IMG/VR virus record: IMGVR_UViG_3300037117_000011
Location: 1 to 39,745 of that record
Strand: one strand, 5' to 3'
Length of the DNA: 39,745 nt
DNA from: a virus
Of this stretch, positions 9,701 through 16,622 are shown piece by piece. Under the pieces are notes generated by a model, which saw only the letters and a list, made by a program, of their open reading frames with translations, was not told where the DNA came from and did not search any database. Position numbers and translations under genes: made by a program. The first letter of the stretch is position 1; each line of letters opens with the position of its first letter.

Positions 9701-11642
9701 CACCAATCTGCTCGCCTGCACCGTTGACTGGGTAAGCGTTCATTATTGTTGAGCCGTTAACTGGGATGCCCGTTGACCATAACAGAGATGGAACCTGAGA
9801 ATTAAAGGTAGAGCCCGCCCCCGGATAATACTGGTTGAATGCACCCTTCGCATTACCCGGTGCATCCGTGTGGTAATAATATTCCAGCACGGGGTCATTC
9901 GGATTGGTCGACGAATACAACCATGGCTGGGGCGTCGGGTAGTTATTCTGCTGATTCTTCTGTAACTGAAAATAACTAATCGTTCCCGCTGTTGGAGTTG
10001 CTTGGATGTAATCGTTCTGGAATTGATGCCTTCCCGGTGCCCATGCCAACGAAGCAGGCGTCTGGATGCATACCCACACTGCCGCCCCATCAATTTGCGT
10101 TGTAGGCGGATGCGGACTCAGCACGTTCTCCACACCATACCCTTCGTCTGGGAGTAGTGCATAATTTCCGAAAGTGAACGCCGCTTGGAATGTCGTAGTA
10201 GACAATCCTGTGGCACTAACGGTTAGATTCAAATTGCTGGTGCTAAAATTCAAGAAGGACGCAGGACCAAGGAACTGCAGCGTTACTATATCGCCTGCTG
10301 TGAGAGTCTGCGCGGATGTAGTGAATGACGCTACGTTCGATGTGATCGCGACAGATAGGATGTCGAATTTCTTCTGCGGTGTCGGAGACGCAGGCCATGT
10401 TGGTTGAGTTGGCCCAACTAATCCGGGGGTAGAAATCTGCCACAGATAACCACTGACATTATCCTGATAAATGCTACCGAGGGAATAGTAAGTATTCGCT
10501 TGCCATCCGACTGATGTTCCTTGCGCGGTGTATGTCGGTGCAGACGTAGGCGCAGCTATGCCCCAGTTTTCTACAGGGTTACCCCTGTTGACCCATACTG
10601 CGTTACCATCCACAGTTATGCTACCTTGAAAGTTATTAGCGGCTGAGGGTACGGTCGTACCCCATACAGGTACAGAACCACCCGTAGTCACAATGCTGGT
10701 GATGACAACATCACCTATCGCATCCGTGATTCCGCTAGTCACACCGTTTGCAACCTGTAAAATCGCGGTCATTCCGGATACAGTGAAATTCGTTGTGGAA
10801 ACGAATGCGAAAACCATTGTCGTCCCACCCGTATACTGTTGGGTCAGAGCGAGCGTATTTCCGTTGAGAACGTCTGCGGCTCCCGTGCATTCCCAAAAAG
10901 TAAAATACGTACCTACGGCTTGATCTCCTCCTGCCGGAGTTGCATCATATCCAGCACCGAGGGGTGCCGAGAGAGTAACGGTTAACACGTCCGCAGTGAC
11001 CGAGACTGCAGTGACTTGCGCGATCTGCACACCTATTAGTTGCTGGATATTATTGTTCGGATCAAGTAGGTACGTGTCCATGAAAGGATACGCATCGGTG
11101 TTGAGGACAGATGAATCATTTGCCGTGTTGCGGACAAAGAGAGACTGTAACCATTTCTTCTGGTCAACCCCATTTCCAAAATATAATTCAGAACCGACTT
11201 CTTGCATGAAGTCTTGACCCGCCCCATTAGTTTTCGACCACACAAGGCTCTTGGTATTCGCATTTGTATCCGCGTACAAAGCTGTCGTTGTATCAACCAT
11301 TACATCGATCTGTTCAATTACAGTACCCCATATGTCGCTCAGGGACTTGCTGTATCTGAATTCATCGAAAGAGAGAATGTCTGTGTATGTATTGGTAGAG
11401 TCGTAAACGGGATTTCCCGGGCGACGAGAAAGGGTAAGTCTATTGGTAACTTCAACGTTAGACCCTGCGATCATTGCATCGCCAGCAGGTCCATAATATT
11501 TTTCAGATATTCGGCCCGTCGCCGCGTCACGCAATGGAGAGCGATTTGTCCAGAGTCCCGTGGTGTTGCGACCTACATATAGCGGGGTCGCCTTCACTTG
11601 TTTATCGGATTGGGCACCGTTGATCTGCAATGCGTTTGACAT
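6726..11642 (-). CDS. Giant nozzle/tail-tip-like virion protein with PA14-like and DUF3494 ice-binding-like domains
   Basis: The protein has 1638 residues. Residues 1-200 hold a conserved-looking start (NRSPLRDAATG, EVTNRLTLSRRPGNPVY) like the start of T7 gp12-type nozzle proteins. Residues about 209-300 and 425-502 are two short beta-sandwich-like modules, and W/DG-rich repeats (DGNAVWVNRG, DGAAVWV, DNGSLVWINEG) recur. Residues about 645-795 look like a PA14 domain (GLYTFSLLHDDGAFFSFDDQ), a fold often used for sugar binding. Residues about 900-1285 resemble a beta-propeller-type body. Residues about 1290-1505 are a DUF3494 domain (SGITLGGGNLNGRALATTAG). After it the host protein resumes (YAVFGSYVLAQPGQVANIQF). 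It lies downstream of the adaptor-like gene, as gp12 does in T7. The nozzle role is inferred. Confidence 0.82.
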   Translation of the reverse strand: MSNALQINGAQSDKQVKATPLYVGRNTTGLWTNRSPLRDAATGRISEKYYGPAGDAMIAGSNVEVTNRLTLSRRPGNPVYDSTNTYTDILSFDEFRYSKSLSDIWGTVIEQIDVMVDTTTALYADTNANTKSLVWSKTNGAGQDFMQEVGSELYFGNGVDQKKWLQSLFVRNTANDSSVLNTDAYPFMDTYLLDPNNNIQQLIGVQIAQVTAVSVTADVLTVTLSAPLGAGYDATPAGGDQAVGTYFTFWECTGAADVLNGNTLALTQQYTGGTTMVFAFVSTTNFTVSGMTAILQVANGVTSGITDAIGDVVITSIVTTGGSVPVWGTTVPSAANNFQGSITVDGNAVWVNRGNPVENWGIAAPTSAPTYTAQGTSVGWQANTYYSLGSIYQDNVSGYLWQISTPGLVGPTQPTWPASPTPQKKFDILSVAITSNVASFTTSAQTLTAGDIVTLQFLGPASFLNFSTSNLNLTVSATGLSTTTFQAAFTFGNYALLPDEGYGVENVLSPHPPTTQIDGAAVWVCIQTPASLAWAPGRHQFQNDYIQATPTAGTISYFQLQKNQQNNYPTPQPWLYSSTNPNDPVLEYYYHTDAPGNAKGAFNQYYPGAGSTFNSQVPSLLWSTGIPVNGSTIMNAYPVNGAGEQIGAGINVCGNNAGEWAITGTMFIPAPGLYTFSLLHDDGAFFSFDDQSANNFKVTGNFTETALITAHIQTAILGFGNAGGATQVNLCGNNNNTSANSPANTPFTDVATWSFANAGPVRFEIDYSNSQGNGGGGTPGQMIMTCNGYNIAIIPDNTKTLAGPPAWNIFTTVGATWNAARSEIVFGTADINHDGSQYTWVNIGPVVNFGWFASKNYTLPDTNIIDSNGNEEGPISTGYSGTTAPKWNTGGLNSLTLDNGSLVWINEGAIPIQPNQAGKITLTSAQGAIYAIALVNTLDNTVSNIGPVSASTGPLVNGTITFAPGAGLIKSAIDPQADYVAIFRTADGFTTELLIPGNGNTIYTIPLSTYLTYGYVDMTPDVGLDIQAPAPAAGENTPPLPGAINLAYHLNRLWYSIGNTVFWTSGPLDPIGNGINGFAPNNYDKMPSLVKRLVPTAIGMLVFTVSDVYKIPDDGAGNILPSVPYIPGVGLSSYNALDWNGPTIGFFTTDSQFLVLSPGVGGGVESVPIADQLSMRNGTPGQNWYPANVYVANYVSGQDMGWFLADGTNGWFRLISTPTPEPAGMIWSPFATLAETGGCGAIKSVETSPGVHHLLVGPRGSGVYILNRDVLSSTDGGTVVSTPATPQATYLGTAANFDILAGSAITGSAGAGSTVAGGNIGIYPSNATSITNFPPSVLESPGVFHYADASAILAQTDLTAAIVYYSGLPATLSGLGNLSTSGNGVNNHTYTAGVYKGSSSLDIPTSITLDAQGNSQAVFVFVAGSTITLESGASVILANGAQAGNVYWVCGSAFTSVWNGIQSNMVGTIMAYSGITLGGGNLNGRALATTAGFVTMSTTETITFPTLTSVPGTGIVGTPYPAYAVFGSYVLAQPGQVANIQFITLKSVLTGSPAILGLLLDDGLPYYKGSFEILKKWVNDPPELKPSRTWYSQRFYLSDMPTESAAVTDLQIMVQWPAEAAINELQTFTIFGSYTQEQ

Positions 11643-11665
11643 TGAATTCCTTTACTTAATCTAAC

Positions 11666-12805
11666 CTACACGGGGCTGGAGTCGGCGTACATATACTCAA
11701 CCGTTGTAGACTGGCCGCTACCACTACCGTTGTGACTATATATGGCCATATTTAAGGCATTCGCAGTCGGTAGGGTAGAGTTGGTAGTAATAGCCGTTCC
11801 GTTGATGTATAAGGTTGCCGTACCCGCATTGACAATAATCTTTATGGCGTACCGAGTACCCTGCACGATGGCAACTCCCGAGTCAACAACGGTCTTGACA
11901 CCACCCGTGCTAGTCACTAACAGCCAGTTTCCTGCGGATACACCTGAGGCAACATAACCAACAAGAATGGAATCTCCCGTCGTGGGGTCAGTAACACCTG
12001 ATCCGGAGGCTATATTGGTCAAACCCGCGTAGTACAAACTTGTGGCAGTGACGGTTACCTTAATGGTGGTGAGAAAGTTTATTTTTCTCGTGGGCCAAAT
12101 AAACCCAGCACCGTTGTAGGCCACGCTGTTATTAATAGTGATTGACACACCACCGCTAGAGGTGACAGCGTTGTTGGTAGTGCTGCCTCCACCACCCGCA
12201 CCAGCGTTTATATTATCATCGAAAGGAACCCACGCACCGCCACCGGGAAAGTTTGCGTACCACATAGCAAAGCGTGATTGATCGGGTGTTGGAAGCCCTG
12301 CTGGTGGTGGTGGGGTAATTGGAACTGATGCTGAAATCTGGCCATTACCTATGTCAGTGAATGTGACATTTCCCGAATTCACGAGGTCTAGTAAGGTCTG
12401 GGAACTAAGTGCCGTTCCCGCAACTTCTAGTGAAAGAGGTTGAACAGAAGGCGACCAACTGATTACGCTATTCGGAATCCATGAGCCTGCGTCGAAGGTC
12501 GGACTGCCTACACATTGTTGGTTATTCGGACCAAAAGATATTTGTCCTGCTGACGTATACCCAGTCACTTTGTAATATGAATTAACAGGTAGCATCACAT
12601 CATTCCCCCATACATACTGGGGGGGACTTGTAATTACATTGCCATTCGCATCAAGCTGTATAGTGATCTGGATTCCACTACAGATTATACTGTCATTAAC
12701 TTCTTCATCGGAAGATAACATCATCGTTAAGTAACCATTAGCGAGAACATTTCCTTGGGGGTCTTGAAACGAACCACCGATCAATTGCACTTTAGATGCT
12801 GACAT
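11666..12805 (-). CDS. Tail-fibre-like protein with LamG/lectin-like C-terminus
   Basis: The protein has 379 residues. Residues 1-100 form a module shared with the 98-residue gene just upstream (IGGSFQDPQGNVLANGYLTM versus ITGGNFQSASGVPLAGGYVT), likely an attachment or beta-sandwich domain. Residues about 165-225 are Pro/Gly-rich linker (PITPPPPAGLP, GAGGGGSTTNN). The C-terminal 150 residues have strands like a concanavalin-A/LamG sandwich (GNWLLVTSTGGVKTVVDSG, RYAIKIIVNAGTATLYINGT). Such C-termini commonly bind sugars in phage receptor-binding proteins, so a receptor role is likely but not shown. Its position just before the giant nozzle-like gene agrees with a tail function. Confidence 0.75.
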   Translation of the reverse strand: MSASKVQLIGGSFQDPQGNVLANGYLTMMLSSDEEVNDSIICSGIQITIQLDANGNVITSPPQYVWGNDVMLPVNSYYKVTGYTSAGQISFGPNNQQCVGSPTFDAGSWIPNSVISWSPSVQPLSLEVAGTALSSQTLLDLVNSGNVTFTDIGNGQISASVPITPPPPAGLPTPDQSRFAMWYANFPGGGAWVPFDDNINAGAGGGGSTTNNAVTSSGGVSITINNSVAYNGAGFIWPTRKINFLTTIKVTVTATSLYYAGLTNIASGSGVTDPTTGDSILVGYVASGVSAGNWLLVTSTGGVKTVVDSGVAIVQGTRYAIKIIVNAGTATLYINGTAITTNSTLPTANALNMAIYSHNGSGSGQSTTVEYMYADSSPV

Positions 12806-12808
12806 AGA

Positions 12809-13105
12809 CTACTCCCAAACGCTGCCCGACGTAATATGTAGTTGCGCTTCCCATACCATCTGACCTTTTGCTGTGAATGCTTCGACAAAATACACGGTGT
12901 TAGCGGGTGTCATCTGATCGTTCGGCCAGATGTAACCCGACAGATTTCCGTTTACATCAAGAGGAAAAGTAACCATTCTCCCTGAAGAAATCTGGGAATC
13001 CCCTGCCACCGCATCGGTGTTTAACCTAAAGGTCACATACCCGCCTGCTAGCGGTACACCGCTAGCGGACTGGAAGTTCCCTCCGGTAATTAGAATCTTA
13101 GCCAT
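12809..13105 (-). CDS. Small tail protein made of the duplicated fibre N-terminal module
   Basis: The protein has 98 residues and consists entirely of the module that forms the first 100 residues of the fibre-like protein that follows. Shared landmarks are GG(S/N)FQ, L..GY, SG, LD.NGN and W.ND.M.P. The start (13105) directly abuts the stop of the adaptor-like gene; the next gene starts three bases after its stop. A perfect 9+2+9 palindrome lies in its early codons (13047-13066). The likely role is a collar or fibre-docking subunit that pairs with the longer protein. This is inferred from paralogy and position. Confidence 0.7.
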   Translation of the reverse strand: MAKILITGGNFQSASGVPLAGGYVTFRLNTDAVAGDSQISSGRMVTFPLDVNGNLSGYIWPNDQMTPANTVYFVEAFTAKGQMVWEAQLHITSGSVWE

Positions 13106-14050
13106 TTACACGCCTCGCGCTTGCATTCCTTGGGCGCTTTTTTGGGGGCCCATTCCAAGTACTGCGTTCCAATTGTTCAGGAAAATATTTTTCTCTTCTT
13201 CGGTCAGTCCTTCTGCTCGTGCGAGAAGTCCCGCAGTAAATTTCGAATTGGCGATCTGGAATCTGGCGTCATCCGCAAACGCCCAAATCAAAGCTAAAAA
13301 ACCCCAACTGTAGATGTACTGCATAAAGTCCGGCATCGGAGCCCACGTCTGGTTGATGCTGGTAATTCGAGGGGCGGCGAGTTGTACGTGTACGCTAACG
13401 GGGTACACCGCATTCGGTGATGGCATGACTCGGAAAGTCACATCACCATTTGCATCCTCCGCTTGCGGGCCTACGAAAGTGGGCCGGGCATCTCGGGAAT
13501 CGAGAGCGAGGTCATTCTGAACTTTCAGTTCTACCCAATTCGGCGGGGTACGAGTCACATCTAATACAGATGCGTGCTCAATATGAGAGAACGCAGGCGC
13601 TGCAATCGTGTAATCCTGAGTAGTGCCGTTCGTAAGGGTTCCTGTGTCCACGTGTGAAGCATATGTCTGAGTGGTGACTGCGGCAGTGATCTGTATAGGA
13701 CTCGCAGTGAGCACTATGAGAAGCTGGCCGTTGAGAAAGGTTGCGTTCGCTACGGCTGACGGGATTACAAGATTCCCTACGGCAAAAGTGTTCGCGGTTG
13801 TTATCGTGGCGATTCCAGCGGTCACAGAGACGTTAGTAATAGGTGCCGAGTTCGCAATAGGAGAAGTCGTGAAACTCAATTCCTGTGTGTTCCACCAAAA
13901 TTCGAAGGGTGGCGCTAAAATCACATCCATGACCATTTGCGCGGAAGTGAGTGCTGGTTCGAGATTATTTCCTACCGCTGATAGACGATTGAACGATAAT
14001 TTCTTCGCCCACTCCATTGTCTGCGATATCGTAACTGTTGAGATTGCCAT
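13106..14050 (-). CDS. Head-tail adaptor / tail-tubular-A-like protein with inserted beta module
   Basis: The protein has 314 residues, with ATG 14050 after AAGGAATCTCCCCG. The N-terminal helix (TMEWAKKLSFNRLSAVGNN) and the C-terminal helices (LALIWAFADDARFQIANSKF) are like those of podovirus adaptor proteins of the gp11 type, where a helical bundle joins portal to nozzle. Residues about 71-141 are a short beta-rich module (ITNVSVTAGIATITTANTFA) resembling two modules in the 1638-residue protein, so it is probably an insertion. The ending is Gln/Met-rich. Order (connector-like, this, fibre-like, giant nozzle-like) supports the call. The first 86 bases overlap the end of an HNH gene. Confidence 0.62.
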   Translation of the reverse strand: MAISTVTISQTMEWAKKLSFNRLSAVGNNLEPALTSAQMVMDVILAPPFEFWWNTQELSFTTSPIANSAPITNVSVTAGIATITTANTFAVGNLVIPSAVANATFLNGQLLIVLTASPIQITAAVTTQTYASHVDTGTLTNGTTQDYTIAAPAFSHIEHASVLDVTRTPPNWVELKVQNDLALDSRDARPTFVGPQAEDANGDVTFRVMPSPNAVYPVSVHVQLAAPRITSINQTWAPMPDFMQYIYSWGFLALIWAFADDARFQIANSKFTAGLLARAEGLTEEEKNIFLNNWNAVLGMGPQKSAQGMQARGV

Positions 14051-14456
14051 CGGGGAGATTCCTTTTGTGCTTGGCGAGATACGCCAAAACCTGATCCATA
14101 TAGGGCTCTAATTTTCCGAGAGCCAAATTACATGCGGCACACAAGATTCCACGGTGAGTTCCCTCTTGTCCGTGCTCGTGGTCGATATGCCAAACGTCGT
14201 TGAAACCCTTACCCCACGTCAGTCCAGTGCGTCCGCAGATCGCGCATGCATCGCCTTGGGATGCGAGCAATTTGTTACGCCCATCGATAGTAAGACCGTA
14301 TAGTTTAATGCTCTGCCATTCGTTCTTACGCAGTCTGTGGGCTTCTGGGTCACGCTTACGGGCTTCGGCAGCGCGATCCCTACAGCATTGTACGCATTGC
14401 CCACCTTTTGAATAACCAACGTTGCCGCGACCGTACTTGCAAGGATAAATTGTCAT
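13965..14456 (-). CDS. HNH homing-type endonuclease, endonuclease VII-like (copy 3)
   Basis: ATG 14456 (MTIYPCKYGR) is chosen because GTAGGAGATACT precedes it; the protein has 163 residues. The N-terminal finger is CKYGRGNVGYSKGGQCVQCC. The core is CAICGRTGL, then HIDHEHGQEGTHRGILC and CNLALG. The last 28 residues, from about 136, are read from DNA that also encodes the start of the adaptor-like gene in another frame (86-base overlap), so this tail is probably newly acquired on insertion. The ribosome site lies in an imperfect hairpin (14457-14480), which may hold translation down until conditions change. Confidence 0.87.
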   Translation of the reverse strand: MTIYPCKYGRGNVGYSKGGQCVQCCRDRAAEARKRDPEAHRLRKNEWQSIKLYGLTIDGRNKLLASQGDACAICGRTGLTWGKGFNDVWHIDHEHGQEGTHRGILCAACNLALGKLEPYMDQVLAYLAKHKRNLPDGNLNSYDIADNGVGEEIIVQSSISGRK

Positions 14457-14481
14457 AGTATCTCCTACAATTAGGATACTA
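14457..14481 (-). promoter_or_regulatory. Hairpin covering the ribosome site of HNH copy 3
   Basis: On the minus-strand RNA the arm AGGATACT (14480-14473) pairs with AGTATC-CCT read from the other arm (14466-14457), leaving a loop of six bases and one bulge. The AGGAG ribosome site is in the second arm. Hairpins that hide ribosome sites control some phage T4 homing endonuclease genes; the same function here is inferred from geometry only. Confidence 0.5.
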
Positions 14482-14509
14482 CTAAAACTCATATATGTCA
14501 AGAGGATAG

Positions 14510-15661
14510 TTACGAACTGAAACCAAACAGTAACTTTCGACACATTGCCCAGAGTCCGAAATAACCTGTAAATGATTGATTCGAAAGGACAAAATTCCAT
14601 GGCCCATACGGCTGCGCTGGTGAAATCGGATTGTATGAATATCCAGAATCCATCACGTTCGTCTGGGGCACGAAACCCCAATCGTCTTCTTGGTTAGCGC
14701 CAAACATCATCGCGTTGGTAAGCGCCTGCTGCCAGAGTTTGTATTCAATCTCGAACTTCGCCCGGACTTCTTTGAGCGGGGAACGACGATAGCACTGGGC
14801 AAAAAATCCCTGCTTGAAGAAAGTGTAGAAGTCATCTGGAATCGGGTCGAGCATAGTACTAAGCGACTTGATGAATGGCACCTTCATTTGACCGACTGGC
14901 TGGATGAACCACACCGGGCCTGTTTGACAAGGCAGTGGGTTGATTCGGTAACCTTGGCCTTTCGGATTGACTGCGGTCCATTGGACTGTTCCATCCGTCA
15001 CAACGGTAGAAACAATGCTCTGATTCTGCACGGTTGGATAGGTTGGATTTTGATTCACAAGAAAAGGGTTAGTATTGCCACAGGTTCCGTACCGGGTAAG
15101 AGTCCAAAGATTTCCGAAAGCATCTTTGATCGCCGTAGTCGGATTGATGGGCTGCGCGATTGCAGCGCTAGGATCGTTATACACTACGCCAGGGCCGGGT
15201 TGTGATTGCCCGGTCGGAGTCAATTGTGTAGATGCTCCCCACGTGCCCGCCTGCATAGTATCATTCTGCATCCAGCAAATGCGAGCATCATTGTTCGTCG
15301 AAAGATTGAAAGTGATCAGGAGGTCTCGCTTTACGATGACCGGATATACAGGCTTTGGGAATTGTGTACTGCTATAATTTACAGCCGTGCAACTCTCCAA
15401 CCAGCCTACCGCTACCTGATTCGGAATGAAATAATCCTGTTGCCAACTGTTAATGAAGAACGGAGTCTCTACGGCACGATTCCACTTCCAGTTGAAGGGC
15501 TGGCCGTTAGGTCCGCCTGCGAGCATGTTCTGCATTACGTCGTTCGCGATAGATAGCGCAGGGGCGTCGGAGAATCCGCCAGCCGGGATGGCAGGTGCGA
15601 GTTCACCATTACTGCGAGCGTCATCCACCAAATCCTGTAGCTGTATCGAACTGTTTCCCAT
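14510..15661 (-). CDS. Connector-like virion protein
   Basis: ATG 15661 (MGNSSIQLQD) follows TTAAGGAGATTT; the protein has 383 residues. The N-terminal third has LSIANDVMQNMLAGGPNGQP and a Trp-rich stretch (NWKWNRAVETPFFINSW). Residues about 155-235 form a Gly/Asn-rich beta segment ending in TDGTVQWTAVNPKG, akin to the DG..W repeats of the 1638-residue protein. The C-terminal part has DPIPDDFYTFFKQGFFAQCY and a helical stretch KFEIEYKLWQQALTNAM. Two features, a 'P.F...' turn followed by an aromatic helix and a late helix, recall the adaptor-like protein downstream, so the two may be distant relatives. A head-completion or head-tail connector role is inferred from order. Confidence 0.65.
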   Translation of the reverse strand: MGNSSIQLQDLVDDARSNGELAPAIPAGGFSDAPALSIANDVMQNMLAGGPNGQPFNWKWNRAVETPFFINSWQQDYFIPNQVAVGWLESCTAVNYSSTQFPKPVYPVIVKRDLLITFNLSTNNDARICWMQNDTMQAGTWGASTQLTPTGQSQPGPGVVYNDPSAAIAQPINPTTAIKDAFGNLWTLTRYGTCGNTNPFLVNQNPTYPTVQNQSIVSTVVTDGTVQWTAVNPKGQGYRINPLPCQTGPVWFIQPVGQMKVPFIKSLSTMLDPIPDDFYTFFKQGFFAQCYRRSPLKEVRAKFEIEYKLWQQALTNAMMFGANQEDDWGFVPQTNVMDSGYSYNPISPAQPYGPWNFVLSNQSFTGYFGLWAMCRKLLFGFSS

Positions 15662-15792
15662 AAATCTCCTTAAACACAAAAATATGAGCCTTGGCGGGTT
15701 GTACGAATACAATCCCGCCCACAAACCGGGCTCTGCGGCGATAAGCGTTCCCCTTGGCGCGGGGCCATCTCCGCGCTCAGCGGCAGTTCGAA
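15662..15792 (-). other. Structured non-coding spacer with two strong hairpins
   Basis: This 131-base gap is unusually long for the region. Read on the minus strand, GCGCGG (15776-15771) pairs with CCGCGC (15762-15757) around an 8-base loop. Then GGCGGG(A)TTGT (15719-15709) pairs with ACAACCCGCC (15702-15693). An outer arm, GAGCCC (15733-15728), pairs with GGCTC (15690-15686). The run TTTTTG occurs about 11 bases after the second stem, too far for a textbook terminator. It may be a weak terminator, an RNA processing site or a small RNA. Confidence 0.6.
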
Positions 15793-15957
15793 TTATCTAG
15801 GCTTTCGTTTTTCGGTGGTTGCGAGTTCATTTACTCGCGTCACGAATGCGGGGTTAGTGGTCACATGCGTTCGATATACGTCAGAAGACATGCGGTCCAC
15901 ATCTGCACTGGTCAACAGTGCTACTTGTTCGGCGGATAGCGATTGTGTCTGGCTCAT
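15793..15957 (-). CDS. 54-residue paralogue of the scaffold-like protein C-terminus
   Basis: A short frame starts at ATG 15957 with CCTGAGGTAATC upstream and ends at TAA 15793. It encodes MSQTQSLSAEQVALLTSADV and continues with DRMSSDVYRTHVTTNPAFVT and RVNELATTEKRKPR. The C-terminal part matches the end of the 323-residue scaffold-like protein (DDMPSEDYRKQIMTNPAFVK, then RVNELEATRPPRPRR): shared S(S/E)(D)xYR, TNPAFV.RVNELE/A.T and a basic Pro-Arg tail. In scaffolding proteins the C-terminus commonly contacts the coat protein; a capsid- or connector-binding peptide is therefore plausible. It is probably a partial duplication. Confidence 0.85.
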   Translation of the reverse strand: MSQTQSLSAEQVALLTSADVDRMSSDVYRTHVTTNPAFVTRVNELATTEKRKPR

Positions 15958-15959
15958 GA

Positions 15960-16607
15960 TTACCTCAGGTTCGAATTCTTGACCGCCTGTCGGTAGTCAT
16001 TCGTCGCGTCCACCCACTGTTCAGACTTCTCATCCCACTTGCTAAATTTGCAGATGACGGAGCCCGAGGCGGTGTTATTGGTTTCAAAAGCAACTGCCTT
16101 ACGATATTCCACTTCCGCTGCTGCGAATTTCTCGGGGGAGAATACACCATCCACCGGAGCAACAACCTTACCCTTCGCGCTGAAATAGAAGTTATCCTTG
16201 ACTGGCGGGAGCCACGTCTTACCACAACGGAGACAACGAACCCAGAAGTCGCCATTAATCATCTGGTGCTTGATTACAGCGTACTGCGGACTGTTACCGC
16301 CCGTGCTGAGAACTTGCAGGTTGCGCTGAGAAACTACGCCACCTTTCTTATGAGTACAGGCGTTCTGCTTCGCATCGTCTTCACGCTTCTGGGCGGCGAA
16401 CACTTTACCCTGTTGCTCGCGATCCATCGCTTTCTGTTTCTGTTTTGTGACTCGATCCGCGATAGTTCCGCGTTTCTCCTCGATGCTCAACTGTCGTTCT
16501 GTCTTCTGGAGTTCAAGATCGGCCAACTGCGCCCGCTTGATACTCAGTTCAATCGCTGCGATCTCATCTGCAGCATTGGAATAAACCTTCTGCTTTTGTT
16601 CTTCCAT
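15960..16607 (-). CDS. Coiled-coil protein with zinc-ribbon-like motif
   Basis: The protein has 215 residues, ATG 16607 after CTAGGAGGAAGT. Residues 1-80 are strongly charged and helical with heptad character (AADEIAAIELSIKRAQLADL, then a Lys/Gln/Glu-rich stretch), so a coiled coil is likely. Residues about 83-130 contain ACTHKKGG and, further on, FWVRCLRCGKTW, giving Cys/His and CxxC pairs as in a zinc ribbon. The C-terminal part is mixed. The combination recalls phage proteins of unknown role found beside head genes; I do not recognise a named family. It overlaps nothing and the 54-residue gene starts two bases after its stop. Confidence 0.75.
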   Translation of the reverse strand: MEEQKQKVYSNAADEIAAIELSIKRAQLADLELQKTERQLSIEEKRGTIADRVTKQKQKAMDREQQGKVFAAQKREDDAKQNACTHKKGGVVSQRNLQVLSTGGNSPQYAVIKHQMINGDFWVRCLRCGKTWLPPVKDNFYFSAKGKVVAPVDGVFSPEKFAAAEVEYRKAVAFETNNTASGSVICKFSKWDEKSEQWVDATNDYRQAVKNSNLR

Positions 16608-16622
16608 ACTTCCTCCTAGTAT

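Noticed and set aside
9743-10093. Second minus-strand frame of 116 codons inside the giant protein
   Set aside because: It is very Arg/Ser-rich and out of frame with a coherent domain protein, so it is a shadow.
14690-15205. Plus-strand frame of 171 codons opposite the connector-like gene
   Set aside because: There is no recognisable motif or ribosome site, and every supported gene in the window is on the other strand.
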